From: Chromera velia
Taxonomy: Eukaryota > Sar > Chromeraceae
Direction of reading: 5' to 3'
Assembly (NCBI GenBank): GCA_018398765.1
Contig: JAHBMJ010003566.1
Span: 4,806 to 68,805 of the forward strand
Length of the DNA stretch: 64,000 bases
Positions 22,961 through 35,200 of the stretch are shown here, piece by piece (the first letter of the stretch is position 1; every line of letters starts with the position of its first letter). The notes beneath the pieces were generated by a model. The model ran no database searches, was not told where the DNA came from, and saw only the letters and a list, made by a program, of their open reading frames with translations. Both the position numbers and the translations under genes were made by a program.

Positions 22961-23792
22961 TGATCTTGAAGGACTCTGAAGACTTCAAGCTAGACTTCAA
23001 GTCACTTTGAAAGTCTAGGATCACTTCAATTTTTGCCTGACTGTTGGCCCTGACAATTTTATCACACCTAACTAACTCTAACTATTTCATCACACCTATT
23101 GTGACACAATTATTTGTGTTACTGGTACTAATGTATAGGGTATTGTATCACAATTTGAATTGTGTCACACAATAGTTGGCATACGGGGTTATGTGGTAGA
23201 GTTATACAGGGGTATACCTGGTTAGGAAATTATCTTTCCTCCCCTCCTACCACATACACAGAGTTAATAGGAATGTTGGTGGGAGACAAGGAGTGATGAT
23301 AGAGTTGTGAGTGACGGAATTATAATCCAGATATAAGGTGTTCATAGAGTGTGTGTGGGATTTACAGCTACAAGTTCACAATCCTATTCCACTAAGTATC
23401 TATTGTTGCAAACCTACCTTTTTTTAAATCACAATTCTACTCCACCGTCTCTACACATAATTATCCCTGATCAATCCCAACGCCTGCTACCTTGCCTTCC
23501 TGTTTAACTCCTCACCGCCTCCTACCACACACACAGAGTATACCTGGTAGACCTTGAACCCAACTCTACTGTCACTCCCACAGGCATGTGGGCATAGATT
23601 GTTGAACTGTAATGGGTATTCATAATCGACAGTTGACATCTGTACTGCCCAAACAGACCTATTAATATTATCCGTGTTTATGTTTACTGGGAAGTTAGCA
23701 TCTTATCTTGCTCACAGAGTGAGCTGTTAACCTTGGGCAGAGACTGTATGGGTAGATAGTGGTTAACCTTTCATTTTACTTACGTATGCCTG

Positions 23793-24641
23793 CAAGAGTC
23801 TCTTCCCAACCAACCCACACACACAGAGTACACAGAGTGAATATTATGTGGAAGGCGTAGAGGTATTGGGTGTAGGGAAGGTAGAATACTATGTGGAGTA
23901 TGAATAATCTTAACCCAACTCTATTATATATCTCTGTGCACACTCTGTGTTATCTGTGTGTGTGGGCCAGGATGCGTGAGGTAGATATTATGAGGAGTAT
24001 GTGTGGGGGTGTGAGCTGAAGAGGCTCACCCCTCTTAATAGTCTCTGTAAATTATTAATCAATTTTTAATATTGATTTTCTTTCCTTCCACATCTTCCCG
24101 TTACACCTCATTCACCCAACGTATGCTGTCCATTCAGTCCCAAATAAATACCAAACACCAAGTATACTCACCCATCAATCCCACCTACAATATTATAATC
24201 CCAATATTATCTGTTCACTAGGTGTGGTCTGTTTCACGAGACCCCTTATACACATACAACACCCAGTATTATTCCTGTTCAACTACCAAACCTACCATCA
24301 ATCTTTACTTTACATCTGTGTGTTAGATACAAGAGTCTCTTCCCAACCAACCCACACACACAGATAATATTGTTATCTTAATGGTAGGTGTGGTAGCAGG
24401 ATTAGGAATCAAACTTGCTCACTCACAGAGTCTGTGTTAACACAGATCTCTACCTCACACCGTCCATTACCATCTCACTCACTCTGTGTTATCTGTGTGT
24501 GTGGGATTATTGGTAGTAGGGTGTGTTCATCACACCTAATTCAGAGTTAATAATATTAAATATCGAGCCACTAACTCTTCTATGCCTCCCTCACAGTGTT
24601 AGATACAAGAGTCTCTTCTCAACCAACCCACACACACAGAG
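23793..24641 (+). repeat. three copies of an about 35-bp phrase
   Basis: CAAGAGTCTCTTCCCAACCA followed by ACCCACACACACAGA occurs at 23793-23828, 24330-24363 and 24606-24641 (third copy with one change). Copies two and three also share the upstream TGTTAGATA. They are dispersed, not tandem. Confidence 0.85.
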
Positions 24642-25792
24642 TTAAGTTAGCAGTATACTATGATGAGTTGTGTTAATAGGTTATTCATGGGTGGACACCA
24701 TACGCTGTCTATTTATAATCCCAAGTTATCAAGTCAATAATCTTTGGAATGATAGATAATTTCTGGCTGAGTGACCTGGTATATAACAGTGATGAGTCTC
24801 TTGCATTCCTCTGTACACCCCACTCACCCCGTATTATCTATCCAACATTCCTATTAACTCTGTGTGTGTTCATAGATAAGATACTGAGTTACTCTGAAGT
24901 CTGTATGGAGTTGGAATAGATGAGTTGAGATTGGTTAATAATACCTCTTCACTATCTACCCTTCCTCTATAGCTATATGTACTGTGTGTGTGGTAGGAGG
25001 GTTAGAAGGGAACCATGGGTTCCAACTTAAACAGGAATAATAATGGGTGTGTTGGACTGAGCTCAGACCGTATGCCGCCTCCTACCACACACACAGTACA
25101 TATAGCTATAGAGGGCATAGGGCTAGCAGGGTAGGCAGTAGTAATGGGAGTGGGGTAGGCAGGTATAATTGGGAGTTGGTGTGGGCAAAGATGAAATCTT
25201 TGTTATAATTGATCATACTGAATAATCATGGATATTTATTAGAAGAGTTGTGTGTGAAGGAGTTAATTTTCCATCGTTAAATCCCAAACATACCTGCCTA
25301 CGCCCATCACACCTACTAATAATACTGCAAAGTGTCTAGGAGAGATAGCAAGGGTAGGGGTGATGAGGGTTTAGTGGGTATACCTGGTTGGATAGCAGAG
25401 ATGTTAGAGGAGTTGATGGAAGGTTTGGGGCTCACGGGTATAAATTAACCATCAGTTCTTATCCAACCTCCATATAATCTCTACGCCCAATTCCCATTAA
25501 ATATCGATTGAACCTACAGTTCCATTCATAGATGTAAGTTAGTGGGATGATAAGAAAGATTACCGCTATCCCACACACACAGATACAAGAGACACACAGA
25601 TAGATGTGATGAGTAGGAGGGACGGTAGGGCGGCAGCAGTGGGCGTTGGCAAAGATAATGAATAATTATAACAATGAATCACCTATTTCATATCGATAAT
25701 GAATATCCATGATTAATCTGTGCCGCCCACAGCTACCGGTCTACAGACACACCCCTGTATAATATTAACTCTGTGTTATCTGTGTATGTGGG
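23942..25792 (+). repeat. three copies of a 25-bp phrase
   Basis: ACTCTGTGTTATCTGTGTGT followed by GTGGG is exact at 23942-23966 and 24481-24505. A copy with one change is at about 25768-25792. Reverse-oriented relatives (CCCACACACACAGATAATAT) occur near 24350. Confidence 0.85.
24964..25114. repeat. perfect 37-bp inverted repeat, 77-bp spacer
   Basis: Left arm 24964-25000 and right arm 25078-25114 are exact reverse complements over 37 bases (CCTCTATAGCTATATGTACT then the GT-rich GGTAGGAGG end). The arms themselves include phrases that recur singly in this region. Confidence 0.95.
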
Positions 25793-25870
25793 CATACGGG
25801 GTAAGCATGTGTGTTTGTGTGAGTGTGTGTGGGGTAAATATCGGTGGCCAGTGTAAGTAGTAGTAAGTTA

Positions 25871-27431
25871 ATTAAGAATCATAACAGTTAATTGATTATT
25901 GTACATCGATACATATATAGTAGGAAACATGTGCATCGTGTAAAAAGACTTCAATGCCGACGTTGAAGATTTGTAATACAGCAAAAATATATTGGTACAA
26001 GTCGAGGCGTGACAGTGGTCCGCGGAGCAACCCGGAAAACCACACAAATTCTGACCGTGACGCAATCCTATTAAATCACCGCCAAAGTTACCCTGGGCGG
26101 AACCAAGGGCGGAACTTACCTAAAGTCATATTTAGAACTTTTATTTAAGCTTTACTAAATAATAATAAATGAATCTTTTATGAATGAATGAATGAAGTTG
26201 GCTTTACTAGAGTGGAGCCGTGCTCCCAGCAGCCCATGTTCATGCAAGAGATCGTCAATTAGTCGATATAGGCCGATATATAGGCCCCCAGATTCTCAAT
26301 ATATAAAAATTATATATATACAAAAAAATTAGACAATCCAAAAGAATATATAAATTTTAAACGCAAGAAATTCCCCAACAGTGGGCCCAACTAAAAGTTC
26401 TAGACTAAAAGTCTATATAAGTCGCTCTCAGAACAACACTAAATCACTCACCCACACTCACACTCACAAGGAACAACCCTATAGGGACAAGTTCCCGGAC
26501 AACCCGCAGTTGATTGATCATGAAACCAATCTAGAAACCAATTTGTGCATACATCATATGGTTAAAGATTGACTCGTCATGTCTGACTCACAGTCCGAGG
26601 CTGAGTCAGATCAAGTCAGTCGATCGATGCATCTACTGCCCGGCAACTGCAGCTGCCACTGTGTCGATCTACATTGAAACAATCTGGTTGTCCGACTGCA
26701 TGACTAACAGACACGCAGACCGACAGACAAGAAAAATGATTCGATATATGGCTGGGGAAACCCAAGGCGGGTCTTTGTCTCAGCAAGTCTACTGCATGCA
26801 TGCGCACTGATCCATTCATTCATCCATCCATTCATTGACTCATTCAGCAAATCAACTTCCATTCATTCCATCGCATTCACTCACTCACTCACTCACTCAT
26901 TCATCTCCGTCTTCTGACGTCTAAAGCCTGTAAGTTGTGATCAAAAATTACGCTTTACTCAATCAACCGACAAAGAAAGGGAGGGAGGGACTGGCTGGGG
27001 CGGAGAGGAGGAGATGGACTGTCTGTCTCAACCGTGTGCAGGCTGGAGTGCGTGTACGTCTCTTTTCTTTCTTCCTGCTTGCACATCCATCCGGTCGGAC
27101 TGCCGCCACAAAGATGCATGCAACCAGCTGGCTGAAGAGACGACAAACAAAAGCTTTCTGCACGAGGGAGGCCTGACCGACATACACAAAGAGAGGAGAA
27201 GAGAACAGGCGGAAAGTGATCGGGGAATCAACAACCAAGGGGACTGAAAAAAGTTAGTTTTCTTCGCAGACCGGGGCACTAAGGGGTTACAGAGCAGGAA
27301 AGGCATCGCACAACCGCCCCCCCAACCCCCCCCTTCTTTCTCGCATGATTTGCAAGCGCGCTTCTCTTCAGCCTGCATACAAACCTTGTGTCAATCACTC
27401 AAGCGTTAGAGAGGAGGAATGAAATAAGCAC
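25871..27431. other. non-coding 3' flank of the giant gene
   Basis: No gene is seen. The AT-rich texture continues to about 26560. A cluster of TGACTCA-like palindromes lies at about 26570-26625. Short CATT repeats follow (26810-26900), then G/C-rich sequence with purine runs up to the poly(A) signal of the giant gene. Confidence 0.45.
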
Positions 27432-27437
27432 TTTATT
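27432..27437 (-). terminator. AATAAA polyadenylation signal of the giant gene
   Basis: On the minus strand AATAAA lies 27 bases after the stop codon at 27464-27466. The position fits a poly(A) signal, although the consensus is not established for this organism. Confidence 0.5.
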
Positions 27438-27463
27438 CCTTCCCTCTCTCACTCCCTCGGGGG

Positions 27464-27791
27464 TCATAATATTCCCTGATTCGAGGCCCCTTTTCTGCCG
27501 GCCATTTTGATGATGTTGGCCTGCTGAAGCACTTCCCTCTTCCGTCTCTCCACGTCTTTCGGGGGCTGTCCGGCCTTTCCCTTCTTCAGATTTCTCGGGA
27601 AGTCCGGTTGTTCTGGTGAGCCTGGCTCGACATGCATCACGGGAACGGGGATGGTATTGCCCTTCCATCCGGCGTTGACCTCCAGCAGCATGCGGAGATT
27701 TGCCTTCTCCTTCTCGTCTTGCATTTCTTCATGGTTCTCCATGAAACACCACTCCACATACCTCTCCTTCCCGGCAGCCGAACGCATCCAC
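27464..27791 (-). CDS. giant gene, last exon with stop
   Basis: It starts WMRSAAGKERYVEWCFMENH. The end is basic (GKAGQPPKDVERRKREVLQQ, then MAGRKGASNQGIL) and stops at 27464-27466. An AATAAA follows. The basic C-terminus contrasts with the acidic body. Confidence 0.8.
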
Positions 27792-30700
27792 CTGCACAGG
27801 CAGCAAAAAGACAAGAAGCACCGGAAAGAAAGAAAATCAACATCGGCCACTTTAAACAAATGTGGGAGAAGAAATGTGCATGATGAATGTTGAGCCGAAG
27901 TCACGCACATGTCAAAAGATATCTGGAGAAGAGTCGAAAAGAAGTCAACTTGCACCTCTGCTCTATATGCAAGAGGTGCAAAGAAGAAAGAGGGGGCGCC
28001 CCAAAAAACAGGCGGAAGCAGACGGAAGAAAAGAAGCAGAGGCACACTAACGAGACATTTCTCACAGGGACCCGTTTTTCCTTCCATCTCTCCTCTTCGA
28101 AGGCACATAAAAGCGGAGAGAAACAACTGAAGTCGTCTTTCAACCTTTCTACGTTGTTCTCTCCATTCTAAGAAGCCTTGTTAGCTTGGACTGAAGTTTG
28201 ACTGACTGACCCTCCAACTGCGTTCTTCAACACTTCGACCTCTTTCATACAGAACTTGTCCTCTGCAGGCAGGCAGGCAAAACGCAGGGGTCCAAACACA
28301 GAATCATATGTGCGCATATACACACGGAGAGGGGGAGAGCGAGAGAGAGAAAGAGAGGCACGGAAAGGCGATGGGCGGGTGGGAAAGCGGGAAGGAAACT
28401 CAGGCATATCAATCAAGAAAGATACATGAACACTCCCACGCAATCCAAAAGATGCATGATCAATTCTTTGTTTGTTTTCGGGCAGTCACAAGGCTAGCTA
28501 CCTCCTTTCCCCTCCCTCCACCACATTGCAGGCAAGCAGGCAGGCAGGCCGACCGACGGACCGTCAGAGAGCTCCTTCACAGGCCTTTCCAACGCAAGAT
28601 TCGCAATCAGAGCCGTGGATCTCTTCAGCGGGTCGAATTCGACCATGTTCGTCGGCTCTCCGATAGAGGTCAAGTAGTCGGTACGCAAAGTTCGTCGCAG
28701 TTCAACCAGGTCTCGGACCTGCATGCATGGATGCATTCAGTGGGCAGAGAAGTGAGGTCAGGTGAGGTGGAGATAATCCATCACTTGTTCATTTTCATGA
28801 AGGGATTGCCTCGCAGTAAGGAAACTCAGACTTTGGCAGACTCAGGCAGAAATTGAAGACAGAAGAGATGAGCGCACGCGGGGCGGTAACAAAGACAGTT
28901 GATTAATTTCCTCAAGATCCCAACAACCAACTGACCTCAGGGACTGCGTCAATATCCTCCGCTATTGTGTCTTGTCTCTCGTCTGTGTCCGTGATGCCCT
29001 TGAAGTAGTAGTTGATCTGGTCTTCGTGCGTCACTCCAGGCTCTTCCTTTCCCTCGTCCTCCGCTGACACGGAAGCCTTCTGAGCCTCCATCGCAGCTCG
29101 GCGGGCCTCCGTGTACTTCTCGTGGCGCTTGTCCCAGTAGTCTTGGTACCTGCACGCACCCACGCACATTCATTCGCGTTGAGCTGTCTTCTCCAAAAGG
29201 GTTTCTTCATTCGTTTGTTTGTTTGGCAAGAAATTCGATTCATTGCTTGCATACCCATCTTCAGTCGAGAGGAGGCAGGGTCTTCCCGAAAGGCGCTGAG
29301 CTGAATAGAGAAAACTCCACTTTGTCGAAAGAAAAAGCAAACGAGGCTAGGATGAAATTGACGTACGAGAGAAAGAGAGAGGGGGAGAAGGGAAGGAGAG
29401 TGGGTACATGCAGACATGCGCACAGACACCGGCACAAAGACAGGCTTTCTGTTCCTCTCTCTCCCCTCTCTTCTTTCAGACACACACAGAAAGAAAGATA
29501 AACATGCAAGCAGACACACAGACAAGGCGATGCTCGTGTGTGTCGTCCTTCCTTCCAGACCTACCAGATGTCCTTATGGGCCGTCGTGTTGTCGGGGAAC
29601 TTCCACCAGTGGTCGAGGGTGACCTGGTCGCCCTTCTGGTGGTAGGGCATCAGCTTGGGCAGCGTCAACAGAGGGGTTCCGTTTTCGTCCACAGAGAAGA
29701 TCTCGGCAGCAGACAGCGCATAGCCATGATCTCCAATGTGCCTTCCTTCGAAATCGTAGTTCATCCTGTCCTCGTCCTCCTCCGTCCACTTATACGCGTT
29801 CGCGGGGGCGTTGTACTTTTTGTCGACAATCTCCGGCACGTCCTTCCAGAGGGCCTTGAGGGCCTCTACCTGATTCGGATGGAAGATACCTTCGCCGTCG
29901 GGGTTCACTTCCTTTCTGTACTCTTCTGCGATGTCCTTTTCGGGATCCTCGTCAGTATCAGGAGGGGCCTCTCCGAGGACCTGTGCCTCAGTCTCTCTGT
30001 CGGCCTTCTGAATCTGCTCTTCCTTCCAGGCACGCAGCTCCAGTTTCTCGACAGCAGACATCTCCTTCTCACGCTCCTGGGGGTTCGACTTCCAACCCTG
30101 CATGCTCTCCATCACGACTTGTCTGGCCTTCGCAATCTTCTTCTGCATATTCGTGTTGTGGTTCCAAAAAGTGCCGGCAGACTCGGACATCGCCCACCAA
30201 TCCCTCACGTTCGCCATGTCCCTCGCGTTCTGGTCCCAGACCTTCTCCAAAACTGCCTCATGGAGACGGGGACGGCTGTTGTCCACAGGCGCAGTCTCGC
30301 CTTTGTAGATCGCGTCCGCTGTCCTCAGAAGATCTCGGACCTGCACGCAGGCAGACAGGCAGGCGGGGAGGCAGGCACGCAGACCAGAGGCGTGAAAAGA
30401 GGGGAAGATTCAGAAATTGCTAACGTAAGTCAAGCGTTCAGGAAGGAAAATACAGCAGCGCCGAGCCAACAGGTGTCGCGTTGAATCATGCCTTGCATCA
30501 ACCAATGCATCGATGAGAGTGGACGACCGGGCGAATGCGGGCGCACACGCATGGCAGAGAAAGCGAGAGCGAGAAAAGGACGGAGATGAGGCACAACTTC
30601 AGAAATTGAGACGTGACCAAAGCCAAACTGTTCATGCCATACTTGAATTCCTTCCACCTCCATGACCATCCAGCACACACTCACGAGCCGACTGACTGAC

Positions 30701-32223
30701 TGACCTCAGAGCGCCCTTCCGCTGTGTCCATCCCTCCGAACTTGGTCAAGAGCTCAACGGAGGCTCCGATCTCCGCCAGAGCGTTGACTCTGTCGAGATC
30801 TCCGTCCTCTGCGACCTCCTCGCGCATATGGTTCTCGAACACAATGTCCAGCTTCTTCCTTCCCGAAACGCCCGTGAACGATTCACCCCCGATACCGGAG
30901 TAGAAGCGCAACTTGCTCAACAGCTCGCGCGGTCTGCGGATTCTGCGCTCCCCTCTCAGCTTTCTCATCGCTTCGTGGACCTTCCCCATGAACTCCTCTC
31001 CGTCCATTACGGTGGGGTCCTGGGGGTCCTTGGCAACGTCGGCCTCCAACTCTTCCATCTCCCTGATGCGCCATTTGATCTTTCGACCTCCAGGCAGGTC
31101 GATGTCCTCAAACTCCCAGTCCTCGTCTGTCTCCTTGGCGTAGGGATTCGTCTCCAACTTGTTCTTCTTCTCCCAGTATCGCTTCTTCAGCATCGACTCG
31201 ACAGTCGCTATCTCATCCTCTGTCGCCCCGGACTTCTTCAGGTCCTCCAGGAGCTTCTCGTGACCGAAGAGCTCTGTGAATCGGTCGGGCAACTTTCCAA
31301 TGGTGTCAACGTAGTCGAGGGCCTCCTTCTGCTGCTTCAACGTGTACGCACCGAAGTCAAACACAGGGTGGTTGTCAACATGCTCGGCGTCGAAACCCTC
31401 AGGTGAGTAGTTGAGGAGCGGCTGCAACTGGGCGGCCAGGGGGAGGTGGAGGTAACCCGTGAAATTCTCATCGGCAAGCTGCTGGGCAACCTCTTTCTGA
31501 GCAGCTGCCAGCAACTCCTTTCTCTTTGTCTCGCACATGTCCGCCACCACCCCTGTGAGCTTGCCCTTCGAGAGTGGGAACATGGTCTCGAGCTGGGCCT
31601 CGATGAGGCTCTCCTTGGACTTCAACAGAGCTGCAGCCTTCTCTGCACGCTTCCGCAACTCCATATGAGCGCCCTCTCGAGTGAGCATCTTGGCCTGCTT
31701 CTCCATCGATTTTCGCACATCCGGCTGGACCTCCGTCTTTGCCTTCATCTCGACCTCCTCCATCACCTTCTCAACGTTGGACAGAGAAGCGAAAGACTCG
31801 AGACCCAGCTGGTGCTTCATCGAGTCCACGATCTGCAGCTGCCTGGAGATTTCACCGGTCACCTGAAAAGGAAAACAGGGAGACGGAAAGTGAGAAACAC
31901 ATGAGAGGCATAAAAAAACCCTGAGGGAATTCGAACATCTCCGGTTCACAGTCTGTTTAGCCAACTGTCCTGCAAAAGCCAAAGAGCCGCGCGAAGTGAT
32001 GGAGAGGAGACAGAGAGACGGGACAGGAGAGCGCTGACAGACAGGGATATGTCCTTCGTCTTTCCCTCAAATGGGACTGACCCCGCAAAAACAAAAAAGG
32101 ATAGAAGACAGAATAAATCGCTTGCGTTCTTTCTTCTCCTTCCAATTCACAGTCAGACAGACAGTCGGGCAGACCGACACCCTTGCAGGTGCACAGACAC
32201 ACACACACACACACACACAGAGC

Positions 32224-32261
<38 letters not shown>

Positions 32262-35200
32262 AAGACGGAGAAGTGACTGACTGACTGACCAGAGCGTCCA
32301 GTTCCTTCTTCCCGGCCGCGCCGCTCTTCACGAGTTGGATGAACTCGGCCTCCACCTCCTTCGAGATGCCGCTGCCGTTCAGGTTTTGGAGGAATTTCTC
32401 CACCTGCAAGACCGCATAGAGGCAGAAGGGACGGTAGATATAGAGATGTATGCATGCACACCCCATCACAAACTCATGAAATATCGATATATATTTGAGG
32501 ACGAGACAAAGAGCAAGACAGAGGGGAAAATGCATTGCAATACATCTATTTCCAGTCGGCAAGCATTCAAGTCCACCCGTCTGCTGATGGATGCGAAGGG
32601 CAAAAAAAAAGAAGACTGCAGGGCGCAGAGCAAAACAAAAGACGTGGACTTTCTTGCTTTCTCCATCCATCCAGCCAGACAGACTAACCATGACTTCCTG
32701 CTCGGCTTCCTTCACAAGCGACGATGCCTCCTTGCCAGACCCTCCAGGGAGCGACAGGCGGTAAGCGACGCCTCTGAGGGCGCGTGCCTTCAGCACCGTC
32801 AGCTCCTTCGCCTCCTTCTCGGTCGTACTCAGGGCCTGAGTCTGGAGGTCGTTGGTCAGATCGTCCAACACCCTCTGTGAGGCGCTGTGGTCAAGGAAGT
32901 TGACCAATCTCTCGTTATGGACCATCTTCCCTGCCTGCACCCGTGCCTCCGACATTGCCTCTGCAAGTCGGTTGCGCTTGAAGGCGACAACGTCCTTGAC
33001 CATCTTCCGACCGGCATCGACAACCGTCCTCACGGTCTGGTCGTCGAAAGCCTCCAGGTCCATGTTTGTATCACCGATCAGGGAGGCAATCAAGCTGTGC
33101 TCCTGCCCAGAGGCGTCTGCGGCCGCCTCGGAGACCTTGCTGAGATACTCAGCAGCCTTGAGTGCAGAAGTGCAATCTGCATACTTTTTCTGATCGGTGT
33201 GGCCGTAGAGGGCGTTCGAAATCAGAGTCAAGTACCGGAATGCCCTCTTTTCTGCAGGCAAGGCCTCAAACTCCTTTTGGAGCTCGTCAGCCTTCGCCTC
33301 CAGCTCCTTCCCGATGGAACCAAGGAAGCCGAAGGTTGGATGGACCAACTCTTCCTGAGGGGCCATATCGAGATCGGACTCATCGTTCTGCTCGACGGCC
33401 ACGACGTCATCTGCATCTTCGTCCACCTCGGGATCATCTGGGAGGGCATCCATTTGAGCATTCATCTCTGCCAGGTTCTCTCTGCCAATCTGTGTCTCCT
33501 CTTCCTCAATGGTCGAAGAGAGCTTCAAGGCATCGTCCAGGTAACGGGCAAAGGACTTCTTGTCCGGCTGGGAGTAGAGCTCGGTTCGCTGTTCAGGTGT
33601 GAGGTCAGAGATGACCTTCTGACCCAGAACCAATTTGGTAGCCTCGATAGCCAGACCCTTCTCAAACAGCTCTTCGACGATGGGCTCCCTTCCTCCCCTG
33701 CGCAAAAGGTCGAGAGTCTGCTTGGGGCTCTTCAGCATCGGAACGAGGGCCTTCTCCGTCTCTCTCAGGAGTTTCACACGCTCATCCTGAGGAAGTCTGC
33801 CCTGCCCGATTTTCTTCTCATGACCGGCCACCATCGTCTCTGCCATCTTCGCGCGCTTCGACCGAGAGGCCCCTGCAGGTGATACACAGGAAGGCAGGCA
33901 GGCAAAGAGGAAATGAAAGCTTACTGTCTAGTCGGGCAAAACGAAGTGGCGACCCTCCGGGTGAGAATAAAAAGAAAGGGAAAAACGAAGGAAAAACAAA
34001 CGAGGCAGACATGAGCAAACCTTGCTGGCACAGACAAGGCGCAGAAAACGCTTTCTTATCAGAGGAGACCCAGAAAGTCCTCGTGCTAAGGTCAATTTGT
34101 TGTCCAATTTCAACAGAAGCTTCTTCAAGGAAATGCGAAAGGACAGACAAGCCACCCTCACCCCACCCACCCAGTTGCAGACTGAGTGACTGACCTTGAG
34201 TAGCTTTTTCATTGAAGAGGTAAAGCGCCTTGTCGAGATCCACACCCAGAGACTCCAGGAACATCATCGACCGCAGCTGCTGTCGGGCTCCGTCGTCCAT
34301 TACTGTGGCAAGCCAACGGTTGTTGATGTCGGCGACAATCATCTTGCCAGCGTCGGCCACTCTATTGGCAATGGAGGACGAGGGCATCGCGGAGGTCAAC
34401 AGATCGACCATCTGTATGATGCCCTTCTTGGAGGAGAGGGATGCCATATCGGCCTTGAAGTCCTTTAGAGCATCCTCAATCTCCTGATCAGACTTCCCTG
34501 CTTCTCTGAGCTCTGCCTCAAAGGATTCGAGCTCTTCCTGATTCTCCTCCGCCTGCTTCTGCAGTGCCCGGTCTGCCTTCTTCTTTGCATCCTGTTTTGA
34601 CACAGGGATGCGGCTGGGGTCGTTGACGATGCCTCTGAGGAGGTCTTTCTCGTAGGTGCCGATGGGGAGGGCCTCAATGTCAGCCTCCACCATTGCATGG
34701 ACAGGCTGGCCGTATCTGTGCACTTGCAGAGACGCCAATCCGTGGATCTCGGCACGCGCCCTCTTCTCCAGCTCGACATCCAGCGGGGTGATAGGGGAAG
34801 AAGGGTCGAGGGCTTGCTTCTCGAGTTCCTTGATGTAATCGTCCTCTGAGAGGGATTTGACAGCGCGGAGAGCCATCTCATAGCGCTTTCGACTCAAATC
34901 TGCCACCCTCTGATCGTGTTCGAGAATAGACGCGACCGTGGCTGGTTTTTCGTCCTTGCCCTCAAGAATCTGCTCGATCTTCCATCTCTCCTCCAACAAC
35001 TCCTCCACAGTCTTCCGGTCTAGGCCGTGAAGCTCTCGGTCGCGCTTGTAGTGCTCGTGGAAGAATTCGGCCTTCTCCTTCTCCTCGCCTTCCAGCTTCT
35101 TCCGCAGCTCCATCGACTCAATCGAGGCCAGAGAGCCGGGGAGAGACCTGCATGCACAGACAGGAAGGAAGGTGGTTCATATTTGTTTGTTTATCTCTGG

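Larger units (their letters stand above)
22961..25870. other. AT-rich modular region of repeated words in both orientations
   Basis: No coding frame is seen for about 2.9 kb. The sequence is built from recurring phrases: ACACACACAGAGT, CTCCTACCACACACACAG, CCCAACCAACCCACACAC, CTCTGTGTTATCTGTGTGTG, TATCCAACC and GGTATACCTGGTT. Many occur as direct and inverted copies. The texture differs sharply from the flanking gene regions, which are richer in G and C and in purine/pyrimidine simple repeats. Its nature is unknown; options are a decayed repeat family, a hairpin-rich satellite or organelle-derived sequence. Confidence 0.6.

Noticed and set aside
22961-25870. Mitochondrial or plastid insertion
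   Set aside because: No organelle gene frame or rRNA-like segment is visible, so the origin is left open.
29408-30484. 358-codon plus-strand frame opposite the giant gene
   Set aside because: It is the shadow of exon 29565-30340; the minus frame has splice sites and phase continuity, the plus frame has none.
32887-33882. 331-codon plus-strand frame
   Set aside because: It is the antisense shadow of exon 32689-33872, caused by codon bias.
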